A stretch of DNA of 47,721 bases from CAYUVF01 sp964448045 (lineage in GTDB: Bacteria; Bacteroidota; Rhodothermia; Rhodothermales; Salinibacteraceae): assembly GCA_964448045.1 (NCBI GenBank), contig CAYUVF010000028.1:1-47721 (forward strand), given 5' to 3'. Below are positions 39,794 through 46,990 of the stretch, in pieces. Below the pieces are notes generated by a model. It saw nothing but the letters and a program-made list of their open reading frames with translations. It ran no database searches and had not been told where the DNA came from. The stretch's first letter is position 1. The number at the start of each line of letters is the position of its first letter. The position numbers and the translations under genes are program-made.

Positions 39794-40948
39794 TCACACG
39801 CTCGCCTCGGCGGCTATCAGGTTGGAGCAGACCTGCTCGTAGTACGCCTCGTAGCTGGGCACGATATTCTCGATGTCGAACGTTTCGACGGCGCGGCGAC
39901 GGGCGGCCTCGGCCATCTCGTCGTGCAGCTCGTCGTTCAGCAGGAGCTGGCGCGTGCGCTGCGTGAAGGCATCGGTGTCGTCCACCGGGCAGAGGAAGCC
40001 GACCTCGCCATTGGAAACCAGTTCGGGGAGGCCGCCCACGTCGGAGGCGACGACGGGCACGTTGCAGGCCATCGCTTCGAGCGCGGCGAGGCCGAAGGTT
40101 TCAGAGCCGCTCGGCATCAGGAAGACATCGGCTATCGAGAGGATCTCTTCGACGGGGTCCTGCTTGCCGAGGAAGCGGATGTCGTCATATACGCCCAGCT
40201 CGCGGGCCTTGTGCTCGCACGGGACGCGGTCGGGCCCGTCGCCCACGAGGAGCAGCTTCACGGGCAGCTCGTCCTGCCGGAGGCGGTAGAAGACATCGAC
40301 TACCTGCGGGGCGTTCTTGACCGGACGAAAATTCGAGATGTGGACGATCACCTTTTCCCCGTTCGGGCAGAGCGCCTGCTTGAAGTGCTCCTTGTTCTGC
40401 CGCCTGAAACGCTGCGTATCGATAAAGTTGGGAATCACTTCGATGTCGGTGGAGATGTCGAAGTGATCGAAGGTTTCTTTCCGCAGATAGTTCGACACCG
40501 CCGTCACGCCGTCCGAGGTATTGATCGACCAGGCCACGACGGGGGCAAACGAGGGGTCCTGCCCGATCAGCGTGATGTCGGTCCCGTGGAGGGTGGTCAC
40601 GACGGGGACGTGGATGTCTTGTTCGGCCAGGATCTGCCGCGCCATGACGGCGCTCGTGGCGTGAGGAATGGCGTAGTGCACATGGAGTACATCGAGCCCC
40701 GCATACTTCGCGATGTCGACCATCTTGCTCGTCAGTGAAAGCGTGTACGGCGGGTACTCAAAGAGCGGGTACGACTGCACGTTGACCTCGTGGAAGAAGA
40801 CGTTATCCGACACGTGCGAGAGCCGAAACGGGAGCGACGAGGCAATGAAGTGGATCTCGTGGTCGCGCTCTGCGAGGGCCTTACCCAACTCAGTTGCAAC
40901 TACTCCGCTGCCGCCGTAGGTGGGATAACAGGTGATGCCGATCTTCAT
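39794..40948 (-). CDS. bshA: N-acetyl-alpha-D-glucosaminyl L-malate synthase
   Basis: 384 residues. GT4-type glycosyltransferase that links GlcNAc from UDP-GlcNAc to L-malate, the first step of bacillithiol synthesis, in the cytoplasm. Typical features: MKIGITCYPTYGGSGVVATELGKALAERGHEIHF-like start, LHVHYAIPHATSAVMARQI, TTLHGTDITLIGQDPSF, VSNYLRKET, and the donor site FLMPSGSETFGLAALEAMACNVPVVASDVGGLPEL. Bacillithiol genes are common in Bacteroidota of this type. No bshB or bshC appears in this window. Confidence 0.95.
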   Translation of the reverse strand: MKIGITCYPTYGGSGVVATELGKALAERDHEIHFIASSLPFRLSHVSDNVFFHEVNVQSYPLFEYPPYTLSLTSKMVDIAKYAGLDVLHVHYAIPHATSAVMARQILAEQDIHVPVVTTLHGTDITLIGQDPSFAPVVAWSINTSDGVTAVSNYLRKETFDHFDISTDIEVIPNFIDTQRFRRQNKEHFKQALCPNGEKVIVHISNFRPVKNAPQVVDVFYRLRQDELPVKLLLVGDGPDRVPCEHKARELGVYDDIRFLGKQDPVEEILSIADVFLMPSGSETFGLAALEAMACNVPVVASDVGGLPELVSNGEVGFLCPVDDTDAFTQRTRQLLLNDELHDEMAEAARRRAVETFDIENIVPSYEAYYEQVCSNLIAAEASV

Positions 40949-41181
40949 GGGCCATCGGAGGGCTGAGTGAGGAGAAACATGGCCGCCGGGGGCCCGACGG
41001 CCGCAACACGAGGCATGAGTGAAAACTCATCAGGTCAGTGGAGGTTGCAGGGCCCATGTTACGGTTGAGTCGGATTTTCACGGACCTGCGGCGTTACCTT
41101 TGCCGGGTAGCGTGCGCCTTCCTCAACACACCCCGGTTCCGTCGGGGCCGAACCGCTGGCGGCTCATCCGCTGCGGCGTCG

Positions 41182-41209
41182 GATGTACGGATTGAGATGT
41201 ACGGATTGA
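41182..41209. repeat. Perfect 14-bp tandem duplication overlapping a promoter
   Basis: GATGTACGGATTGA is present twice without spacer (41182-41195 and 41196-41209). The TTG of the second copy (41206-41208) is the -33 core of the promoter at 41206-41235; the first copy carries an extra TTG 14 bp upstream. Confidence 0.9.
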
Positions 41210-41235
41210 ACTGTCGCTACTCTCTGGTATTTTCG
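41206..41235 (+). promoter_or_regulatory. Candidate promoter of the OmpW-like gene
   Basis: TTG (41206-41208), 19-bp spacer, TATTTTCG (41228-41235). This is one base from the TAnnTTTG consensus. The ATG at 41246 is about 10 bp after the box, so the transcript would be leaderless or nearly so. Confidence 0.5.
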
Positions 41236-41245
41236 ACTGCAGATT

Positions 41246-41863
41246 ATGACGAAGACGACGACACGCACGGCATGCGCTGCGCTGTTCATGGCGCTGATTC
41301 TCGGGATGGCCGCGCCCGCACAGGCGCAGCCGGGAATCTCTGCCGGACTCAATTTCAATAACCTGGGGGATATCGAGGGCAACACCAACGCTACCTTCGA
41401 TAACTCCACTGGATACCATTTTGGCGTATTCTACGATCTAAGCCTGGGCGTGGTGAGCCTGCGGCCCGGGGTGTACTACCACCGGATCGGCACCTATGAG
41501 CTGCCCAATCAGGAGAGTTTCGATCTCAACGCGATCGAAGTGCCGCTCGATCTGCGCTTCACGGTCCTGCCCTCGCCCATCGTCAAACCCTATCTGATGG
41601 CAGGCCCAGTCCTTACGATCCCGCAGAGCGAGAGCGAGTTTGAGGACGGCGTCGAAGACCTTTCGCTTACCGGCGACATAGGGGCCGGGTTGGAGTTTTC
41701 GCTGCCCGGCCTGGGCCTCACCCTGATGCCAGAGCTGCGCTACAGCATCGGCGTGACGAATTACCTGAGTGATGACTTCGAAGTGGGCGGGGTAGACATC
41801 GAGCCTGAGGATAGCGATCAGCGCCTCAGCAAGGTCATGCTTCGGCTCAACGTCCGATTCTGA
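41246..41863 (+). CDS. Outer-membrane beta-barrel protein (OmpW/porin-family, PF13568 type)
   Basis: 205 residues. Signal peptide (cleavage near APAQAQ, residue about 27), then an eight-stranded barrel pattern: PGISAGLNFNNLGD, TGYHFGVFYDLSLGVVSLRPGVYYHRIGTYEL, IEVPLDLRFTVL, KPYLMAGPVL, LTGDIGAGLEFSLPGLGLTLMPELRYSIGV, ending KVMLRLNVRF with the terminal Phe. It is the usual small barrel abundant in Bacteroidota; ligand unknown. The promoter sits in a 14-bp tandem repeat, and a strong bidirectional terminator follows the gene. Confidence 0.85.
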   Translation: MTKTTTRTACAALFMALILGMAAPAQAQPGISAGLNFNNLGDIEGNTNATFDNSTGYHFGVFYDLSLGVVSLRPGVYYHRIGTYELPNQESFDLNAIEVPLDLRFTVLPSPIVKPYLMAGPVLTIPQSESEFEDGVEDLSLTGDIGAGLEFSLPGLGLTLMPELRYSIGVTNYLSDDFEVGGVDIEPEDSDQRLSKVMLRLNVRF

Positions 41864-41888
41864 AGCTGCCCGTCGCACCCATCAACAA

Positions 41889-41930
41889 AAAAGCGGATTG
41901 TCCGATGGCTGGACGATCCGCTTTTATTTT
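41889..41930. terminator. Bidirectional terminator between OmpW-like and SleB-like genes
   Basis: AAAAGCGGATTGTCC (41889-41903) pairs with GGACGATCCGCTTTT (41911-41925) over 15 bp with one G-T pair and a 7-base loop. T-rich sequence follows on both strands. It separates two convergent genes. Confidence 0.88.
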
Positions 41931-41964
41931 GAGTCTGCCCGATGAGCCGGACACAATCACACAA

Positions 41965-42687
41965 TCAAGAGACAGCTTCGAAGAATTGGAAGCGGCGCTG
42001 GTTGACGCGGTAGCTCCACTTGGGCACGACACGGCGGCGGTTCTGGACCCAGTGCGGGACGGTTTCGCCCGGCATAGAGCGGATACTGAAGAAGTGGCGC
42101 GTCTGCTTCGAGAAAGGCCGCTCCGAAGCGTCAGCATGGCGCACGCGGTATGCGATGCGGAGGGCGCGTTGCCATCCGGCCGTGCTGTCCATGGGACTGA
42201 GGCTCGTGTAGTAGCTGCGCCTTGGGTGGCCTGGGTTGAAGGCGCTAAACTGGTAGGGGTCGAGGATTACGCCGCGGTACGTTTGTTTCCCTCGGTGGTG
42301 GGTTTCTACCCGGTTGCGAACGACCCAGGCTACGAGCTCCTGCTCGTGCGGAATTTTCGTTTCCGAGTAGATGCAGCGGGCAAGCCAAATGGTCTCCTCG
42401 TCGATCCGTGTGGGATCGACGAAAGAAAACGAGATCGCATCGGGGTCGCCGTAGAGGGCCAGCACTTGAAGCTGGCCTGCGAGCACGTCGGCAGCGGTCT
42501 CCGGGGCCGAGCGCGGCGCCGTCGGGGGCAATGTCTCCGCCGCGACGGGACCCTCGGTGGAGAGGGGCGTACTGGCTGCCGTCTCAGCATGGGCGGGCGC
42601 GCCCATTTTCATGTTTGTAAACTGAGCCGTTCCTATTAAGAGAACGACGGACGTGCTTGCAATGGCTATGGGCTTTACCACGGGCAA
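41965..42687 (-). CDS. SleB-like cell-wall hydrolase
   Basis: 240 residues. N-terminal signal/anchor (AIASTSVVLLIGTAQF) and a Pro/Ala/Thr-rich linker to about residue 65. The Hydrolase_2 (SleB) domain starts at ETIWLARCIYSETKIPHEQELVAWVVRNRVE (Glu of YSE is the expected catalytic acid), followed by TYRGVILDPYQFSAFNPG and HFFSIRSM. Domains of this kind are lytic transglycosylases acting on peptidoglycan. In non-spore-formers their role is in wall turnover. It converges with the OmpW-like gene. A short C-terminus ends in aromatic residues. Confidence 0.85.
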   Translation of the reverse strand: MPVVKPIAIASTSVVLLIGTAQFTNMKMGAPAHAETAASTPLSTEGPVAAETLPPTAPRSAPETAADVLAGQLQVLALYGDPDAISFSFVDPTRIDEETIWLARCIYSETKIPHEQELVAWVVRNRVETHHRGKQTYRGVILDPYQFSAFNPGHPRRSYYTSLSPMDSTAGWQRALRIAYRVRHADASERPFSKQTRHFFSIRSMPGETVPHWVQNRRRVVPKWSYRVNQRRFQFFEAVS

Positions 42688-43067
42688 TCACCAGGTTGTT
42701 CGTAGTCTTGCGAACTGAGGCTTCCTACCGGGCCGGGCCGGCCGGAACGGTCCTGATTCCAGCGCCCGGACCGAAGCCCCAGCATAGGAACCGCTCAACG
42801 AGCCATCTGAGGGGAGGTTTCCGGGATTCGTTGCGAGTAAGGTACTATAAATGAAGAGTTTGGGCCGCTTCAGTCATTAATTCACGATCCGTTGATGGCT
42901 GCTTGATCGGTCCTTAACCGTTCGATTTTCTACTCCATAAAGCGAAAGATCTGGCCTTGTTTGGCCTATATGACGCACAAACTTTGGTGCAGCTGCCGGC
43001 CCGCGTGAGCGACTGTGCCGCGGTAGGGCTTCCATCCAAATTCTCTCATATACCGATTTGACACCGT
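42688..43067. other. Intergenic region before pdxB
   Basis: 380 bp between divergent SleB-like and pdxB genes. It contains a GC-rich run (CCGGGCCGGGCCGGCCGG near 42737) and an AT-rich tract with TACTATAAATG near 42842. No gene, tRNA or clear TTG/TAnnTTTG pair was recognised. Confidence 0.5.
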
Positions 43068-44267
43068 ATGTCAACTCTTCACATTCTGGCCGATGCAAAT
43101 ATCCCCCTGGCCCATGAGGCCTTCGGCACCCTCGGTGCGGTGCGGGCTCGTCCTGGGCGAGCCCTCACGGCGGCGGATGTGCAGGAGATTGACGTGCTGC
43201 TGGTTCGCAGTGTTACACCGGTGGATGCGACGCTGTTGGCCGATAGCCGTGTACAGTTCGTCGGGTCGGCGACCATTGGGACGGATCACGTCGATCAGGT
43301 GTACTTGCGCGAGCAGGGCATCGCCTTCGCACACGCGCCCGCTTCGAACGCCGACTCGGTAGCCGATTACGTGACGGCTGCGCTCGTGCGCCTTGCCGTG
43401 CAGGAGGGAACGGCGCTCCGTGGAAAGACCATCGGCATTGTCGGATGCGGCAACATCGGCAGCCGGTTGGTGCGGCGGCTTGCTGCGCTGGGCCTCCGCG
43501 TGCTCAAAAACGATCCGCCACAGGCCGATGCGGCCGACGCCGCAGGCGAGTCGCACGATTTCGTGCCGCTGGATCGGGTGCTGTCCGAGGCCGACATCAT
43601 CACGCTCCACGTTCCACTCACCACAGACGGCCCGCACGCCACACATCACCTGTTCGACGAAGAAACGCTTCGGCGGATGGGGGCAGGCACCTGGCTCATC
43701 AACACGTCGCGCGGAGCCGTCGTGGACAATCAGGCCCTAAAAGAGGTCATTGCTGAAGACCAGTTGGGCGCCGTCGCGCTCGACGTGTGGGAAGGCGAGC
43801 CGACGCCCGATCCGGCGCTGCTCCGGCAGGTCGACCTCGCCACGCCGCACATCGCCGGCTATGCGTACGACGGTAAGGTGCGCGGGACGGCGATGCTGTA
43901 CGAGGCGCTCTGCGCGCATCTGGACGCGGCGCCCGCGTGGACGCCCGATGCGGCGTTGGCGCCCGAGTCGCGCGGCGCGCTCATCGTCCCCCCGCCCGAT
44001 CCGGCCCTTCCGCACACCGAATGGCTTCATCACGCCATCCGGGCCATGTACGACATCGCTGCGGATGATGCGCGCCTGCGCAAGATGCTCAATCAGCCGT
44101 CCGAGGCGCGGGGCGCCTTCTTCAGTCGCCTGCGCAAAGAGTACTCCAGGCGCCGCGAATTTAGCCGATTCATGTTACCCGCCTCCGCCGTGCCTGCGGC
44201 TTATCAGTCCCCCGTCACCACCGGATTGACCACAAGGGTGTTGCGCAGTGTAGAGATTTTCGCCTGA
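43068..44267 (+). CDS. pdxB: Erythronate-4-phosphate dehydrogenase
   Basis: 399 residues. NAD-dependent oxidation of 4-phospho-D-erythronate, second step of the DXP-dependent pyridoxal phosphate route. The 2-hydroxyacid dehydrogenase fold shows PdxB-specific features: start HILADANIPLAHEAFGTLGAVRARPGR, DVLLVRSVTPVDATLL, VGSATIGTDHVD, Rossmann GKTIGIVGCGNIGSRLVRRL, NTSRGAVVDNQAL and the catalytic His in TPHIAGYAYDGKVRGT. The C-terminal dimerisation domain (about 290-390) is present. Together with pdxJ 1.2 kb away it shows that the organism makes PLP by this pathway. The relevant PLP consumer in the window is the decarboxylase at 4547-6994. Confidence 0.95.
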   Translation: MSTLHILADANIPLAHEAFGTLGAVRARPGRALTAADVQEIDVLLVRSVTPVDATLLADSRVQFVGSATIGTDHVDQVYLREQGIAFAHAPASNADSVADYVTAALVRLAVQEGTALRGKTIGIVGCGNIGSRLVRRLAALGLRVLKNDPPQADAADAAGESHDFVPLDRVLSEADIITLHVPLTTDGPHATHHLFDEETLRRMGAGTWLINTSRGAVVDNQALKEVIAEDQLGAVALDVWEGEPTPDPALLRQVDLATPHIAGYAYDGKVRGTAMLYEALCAHLDAAPAWTPDAALAPESRGALIVPPPDPALPHTEWLHHAIRAMYDIAADDARLRKMLNQPSEARGAFFSRLRKEYSRRREFSRFMLPASAVPAAYQSPVTTGLTTRVLRSVEIFA

Positions 44268-44310
44268 CGTCCGCCCGTAGAATAGAGTCGGATGGATCGC
44301 CGTCGCTGTA

Positions 44311-44394
44311 ATGGGCGCCCTGCTGATGGGCGGATGCACCGCAACCGGGCATCCCGTCGTTCGGTTTGGGTTGGTCGTCTACGGCTTCAAGTGA
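44311..44394 (+). other. Possible lipoprotein remnant or micro-ORF
   Basis: ATG at 44311 opens a 27-codon frame MGALLMGGCTATGHPVVRF... ending TGA at 44392-44394. The hydrophobic stretch plus a lipobox (LLMGGC) resembles a lipoprotein, but a positively charged start is missing unless a frameshift near 44300 is assumed (ATG at 44292 begins MDRRR in another frame). More likely a decayed fragment. Confidence 0.25.
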
Positions 44395-44432
44395 TCGAGC
44401 CGCGGTTGCCCATGGTGAAGTGAAAATTTGAA

Positions 44433-44455
44433 GTCGTAAATCGTCAACTTACGAC
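44433..44455. terminator. Small foldback repeat between pdxB and era
   Basis: GTCGTAA (44433-44439) and TTACGAC (44449-44455) form a perfect 7-bp hairpin with a 9-base loop that contains a partial repeat (ATCGTCAAC). Located in the spacer between the convergent genes pdxB and era. It may act as a weak two-way terminator; no long T-run follows. Confidence 0.4.
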
Positions 44456-44472
44456 CCACAATCAACCCGTGC

Positions 44473-45384
44473 TCACGTTTCGTAGCCGTATGAGCGCAGG
44501 TACGAGTCGCGGTCGCGCCAGTTTTTGCGAGCCTTGACGTGGAGTTGCAGGTACACGGGAGATTGCATGAACGCCTCGATGTCTTTGCGGGCGGCCGTGC
44601 CCAGCCGTTTTAGCGCCTGTCCGTCTTTCCCGATCAAGATGCCCTTGTGAGATTTCTTGTTGACGACGATCTCGGCATCGACGAAATCTTTCTCATCGGG
44701 CCGCTCCTCGTAGGTCGTGACGTTGACCTGCACCGAGTACGGGATCTCCTCGTGGAACTGTTGGAAGACCTTCTCCCGAACGATCTCGGCCACAAAGAAG
44801 CGCTCCGGATGCTCGCTGATCATCTCCTTCGGGTAGAACGGTGGTCCCTCGGGTAACTGCACGCGGATCAGGTCGAGCAGTTTGTCGATATTGTAGCCGG
44901 TAAGCGCCGAGGTCGGCACGATCTCTTCGAACGCGCGCAGCTCCTGATACGACTCGACCAGCGGAAGGGCCTGTTCCTGCGGGATGAGGTCCATCTTCGT
45001 CAGCACGAGGAAGGCCGGCTTGTCGCCGGTCCATTCGAGGCTTACGGTGTCGGGCTTGTCCTGGGTGGCCTCGTGCAGGAAGAGCAGCAGATCAGCATCG
45101 CGGATGGCGTTCTTGACGCTGCCCATCATCACCTCGTGCAGCCGGTATTCCGGCTCGATGATCCCCGGCGTATCGAGAAAGATGACCTGGTGGTGGTCGT
45201 CCGAGTGGATGCCGAGCACGCGGTGGCGCGTCGTCTGCGGCTTGCGCGTCACGATAGACAGCTTGTGGCCCAGCAGCGCATTCATCAGCGTGCTTTTGCC
45301 CACATTGGGCTTACCGATGAGCGCCACGTAGCCGCTCTTGTGCCCCTCGGGGATGTCGTCGAAAAAAGCGCCGGAGTCTGCCAT
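44473..45384 (-). CDS. era: GTPase Era
   Basis: 303 residues. GTPase that binds the 16S rRNA 3' end and supports 30S assembly. G1 is IGKPNVGKST (about 23-32), with the Thr switch KPQTTRHRVLG, G3 DTPGIIEP, G4 LTKMDL, and G5 TSALTGYN. The C-terminal KH domain (about 200-300) has GKDGQALKRLGTAARKDIEAFMQSPVYLQLHVKARKNWRDRDSYLRSYGY. All motifs are intact. ybeY and rsmI, also 16S rRNA maturation genes, lie elsewhere in the window. pdxJ lies 52 bp upstream on the same strand, so the two are probably co-transcribed. Confidence 0.97.
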   Translation of the reverse strand: MADSGAFFDDIPEGHKSGYVALIGKPNVGKSTLMNALLGHKLSIVTRKPQTTRHRVLGIHSDDHHQVIFLDTPGIIEPEYRLHEVMMGSVKNAIRDADLLLFLHEATQDKPDTVSLEWTGDKPAFLVLTKMDLIPQEQALPLVESYQELRAFEEIVPTSALTGYNIDKLLDLIRVQLPEGPPFYPKEMISEHPERFFVAEIVREKVFQQFHEEIPYSVQVNVTTYEERPDEKDFVDAEIVVNKKSHKGILIGKDGQALKRLGTAARKDIEAFMQSPVYLQLHVKARKNWRDRDSYLRSYGYET

Positions 45385-45436
45385 AGTGTTGGAGCGGTTA
45401 GCGAGATGCTATCTGCTGGGTTGATAGCTCATGGAT

Positions 45437-46162
45437 TCAGTAGCCTTTTACCACGCGTCGCATCTCGCGCACGGCGTTTTCCAGTCCCGCGAAGACGGCC
45501 CGGGCGACGATGGCAAAGCCGATAGAGACTTCCGCCACGTGGGGCACTGTTTCACGAAAGAGGGGAAAGTTGCGATAGTCGAGTCCATGCCCGGCGTGGA
45601 CGCGCAGCCCCAACTCGTGGGCGGCACGGGCGCCCTCGGCGAGTTGCTCGGCGCGAGTGCGCTGGTCGGCCTCGGTGGAGGCGTTGGCGAAGTCGCCTGT
45701 ATGCAGTTCGATCGTATCGGCGCCCACCTCGGCAGCAGCTTCAATCTGATTGAGACGGGGCTCCACGAACAGGCTCACCTGCTCGATGCCGGCGTCGTGC
45801 AGCCGGGGGATGACGGTTTCCAGCCGGTCGCGGGTGGCGCGCACGTCGAGCCCGCCCTCGGTGGTAACCTCTTCGCGCCGCTCGGGTACGAGCGTGGCGA
45901 GGTCGGGCTGGACATCGCAGCAGATGGCGACGACATCGTCGTTGGTGGACAGCTCGAAGTCGAGCTTGCTCGTGACGGTTTCCTTCAGCAGGCGCACGTC
46001 GCGCTCGGTGATGTGCCGCCGGTCTTCGCGCAGGTGGAAGACGATGCCATCGGCGCCCGCCATCTCGCAGAGCGCGGCGGCGTGGACCGGGTCGGGGAAT
46101 GTTTCGTTGCGCGCATTGCGCAGGGTCGCCACGTGGTCGATGTTGATGAGCAGATTCGTCAC
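45437..46162 (-). CDS. pdxJ: Pyridoxine 5'-phosphate synthase
   Basis: 241 residues from a GTG at 46162 (VTNLLINIDHVATLRNARN), which matches the known PdxJ start; the open frame to 46228 adds a non-family stretch. Ring closure of 3-amino-1-hydroxyacetone-1-phosphate with DXP, final step before PNP. TIM-barrel signatures: NIDHVATLRNAR, ADGIVFHLREDRRHI, FELSTNDDVVAICCDVQPDLATLVPERREEVTTEGGLDV, VSLFVEP, GADTIELHTGDFANA, LRVHAGHGLDYRNF, and VSIGFAIVARAVFAGLENAVREM. It is the partner of pdxB in PLP synthesis. A hairpin lies about 50 bp upstream of the GTG. Confidence 0.95.
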   Translation of the reverse strand: MTNLLINIDHVATLRNARNETFPDPVHAAALCEMAGADGIVFHLREDRRHITERDVRLLKETVTSKLDFELSTNDDVVAICCDVQPDLATLVPERREEVTTEGGLDVRATRDRLETVIPRLHDAGIEQVSLFVEPRLNQIEAAAEVGADTIELHTGDFANASTEADQRTRAEQLAEGARAAHELGLRVHAGHGLDYRNFPLFRETVPHVAEVSIGFAIVARAVFAGLENAVREMRRVVKGY

Positions 46163-46210
46163 GGCTGAAAAAGCGGTTGAAGAAGCTACGTGAAACCAGC
46201 TGCATACAAG

Positions 46211-46253
46211 ACAACAGCGGCGATACAACGTCCATCCGTCCGCTGTTGTTTTT
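46211..46253 (+). terminator. Hairpin with T-run upstream of pdxJ (facing the plus strand)
   Basis: ACAACAGCGG (46211-46220) pairs perfectly with CCGCTGTTGT (46240-46249), loop 19 bases, followed by TTTT on the plus strand. As a terminator it would end a plus transcript, but the nearest plus gene upstream is pdxB, 1.9 kb away across era and pdxJ. It may instead be a leader element or operator of the minus-strand pdxJ-era unit. Confidence 0.55.
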
Positions 46254-46337
46254 GGCCACGTGCGAATGAATGATGCAGACGGAGCCGGGCTGCGCGGGAG
46301 ATAGGAGCAGCAGCGGCCCCGAATCGCGCTGGGGCAG

Positions 46338-46368
46338 TTGCATTTCGCAAAAGCGCCCTGTATTTTCG
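46338..46368 (+). promoter_or_regulatory. Candidate promoter of the pseudopilin-like gene
   Basis: TTG (46338-46340), 20-bp spacer, TATTTTCG (46361-46368), about 85 bp before the ATG at 46453. The TATTTTCGCCCT context equals the one upstream of the EEP lipoprotein gene (7258). Confidence 0.5.
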
Positions 46369-46452
46369 CCCTCGTTATCGCATCGTCAATATGCCCGCCA
46401 TCATTGGCGAGATTCTTCGCGATTCTATATACGATCCAACCACGAAACGCAC

Positions 46453-46914
46453 ATGGCGTCGAGTAGCCAAGGCCTACGCACCGGTATCCAAGTTGTACTT
46501 GCTATCATCATCATTGGGCTCGCCTACGTGCTCTACCAGTCCATAACCGAGCCCTACGACCGCATCCAGCGGCAGGAGCAACTCACCGAGCAGACGCGCC
46601 AGCGCATGTCTGCCATCCGTACGGCCCTGATCGAGTACGAGCGTGACAGCACCACCTATCCCGACTCGCTCGATTTGCTGCTCACCCACATCCGCCGTGA
46701 TTCGACCCTGCAGGTGGAGTACGATAGCCTACTGGGCGCCGATTTCACGCTCGATTCACTGCTGTACTCGCCGCGCACCGGCAAGCAGTTTATGTACACC
46801 GTCAACGATACCGGCCGGGTTGAGACGTATCTGCTGGAAGATCCCGATTCGCAGGATCAGATCGGGACGCTCTCGGGCGACGTCACCCAGACGAATTCGG
46901 CCAACTGGGAGTAG
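46453..46914 (+). CDS. Pseudopilin-like single-pass membrane protein
   Basis: 153 residues from the ATG at 46453. N-terminal hydrophobic helix (about 10-30, GIQVVLAIIIIGLAYVLYQS), then an amphipathic continuation EQTRQRMSAIRTALIEYERDSTTYPDSLDLLLTHI, closely resembling the layout of GspG-like major pseudopilins (long N-terminal helix, then AL..Y..D...YP..L..L). However, the prepilin peptidase motif (G-F-T-L-x-E) is absent, so it may stay a membrane-anchored pilus or secretion component. The C-terminal part reads YSPRTGKQFMYTVNDTGR. The next gene resembles PilM, which supports a pilus/secretion context. Confidence 0.6.
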   Translation: MASSSQGLRTGIQVVLAIIIIGLAYVLYQSITEPYDRIQRQEQLTEQTRQRMSAIRTALIEYERDSTTYPDSLDLLLTHIRRDSTLQVEYDSLLGADFTLDSLLYSPRTGKQFMYTVNDTGRVETYLLEDPDSQDQIGTLSGDVTQTNSANWE

Positions 46915-46990
46915 GCCAGTTCGTTGCTGATGCGTCCGGATCGCTTTTTACGCCGTCGCGGCAGGGGCGCAACCGGCAAGGGAGATGACT

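Noticed and set aside
42737..42760. GC palindrome (GGGCCGGGCCGGCC) as an operator
   Set aside because: Low-complexity GC repeat likely to arise by chance in a GC-rich spacer.
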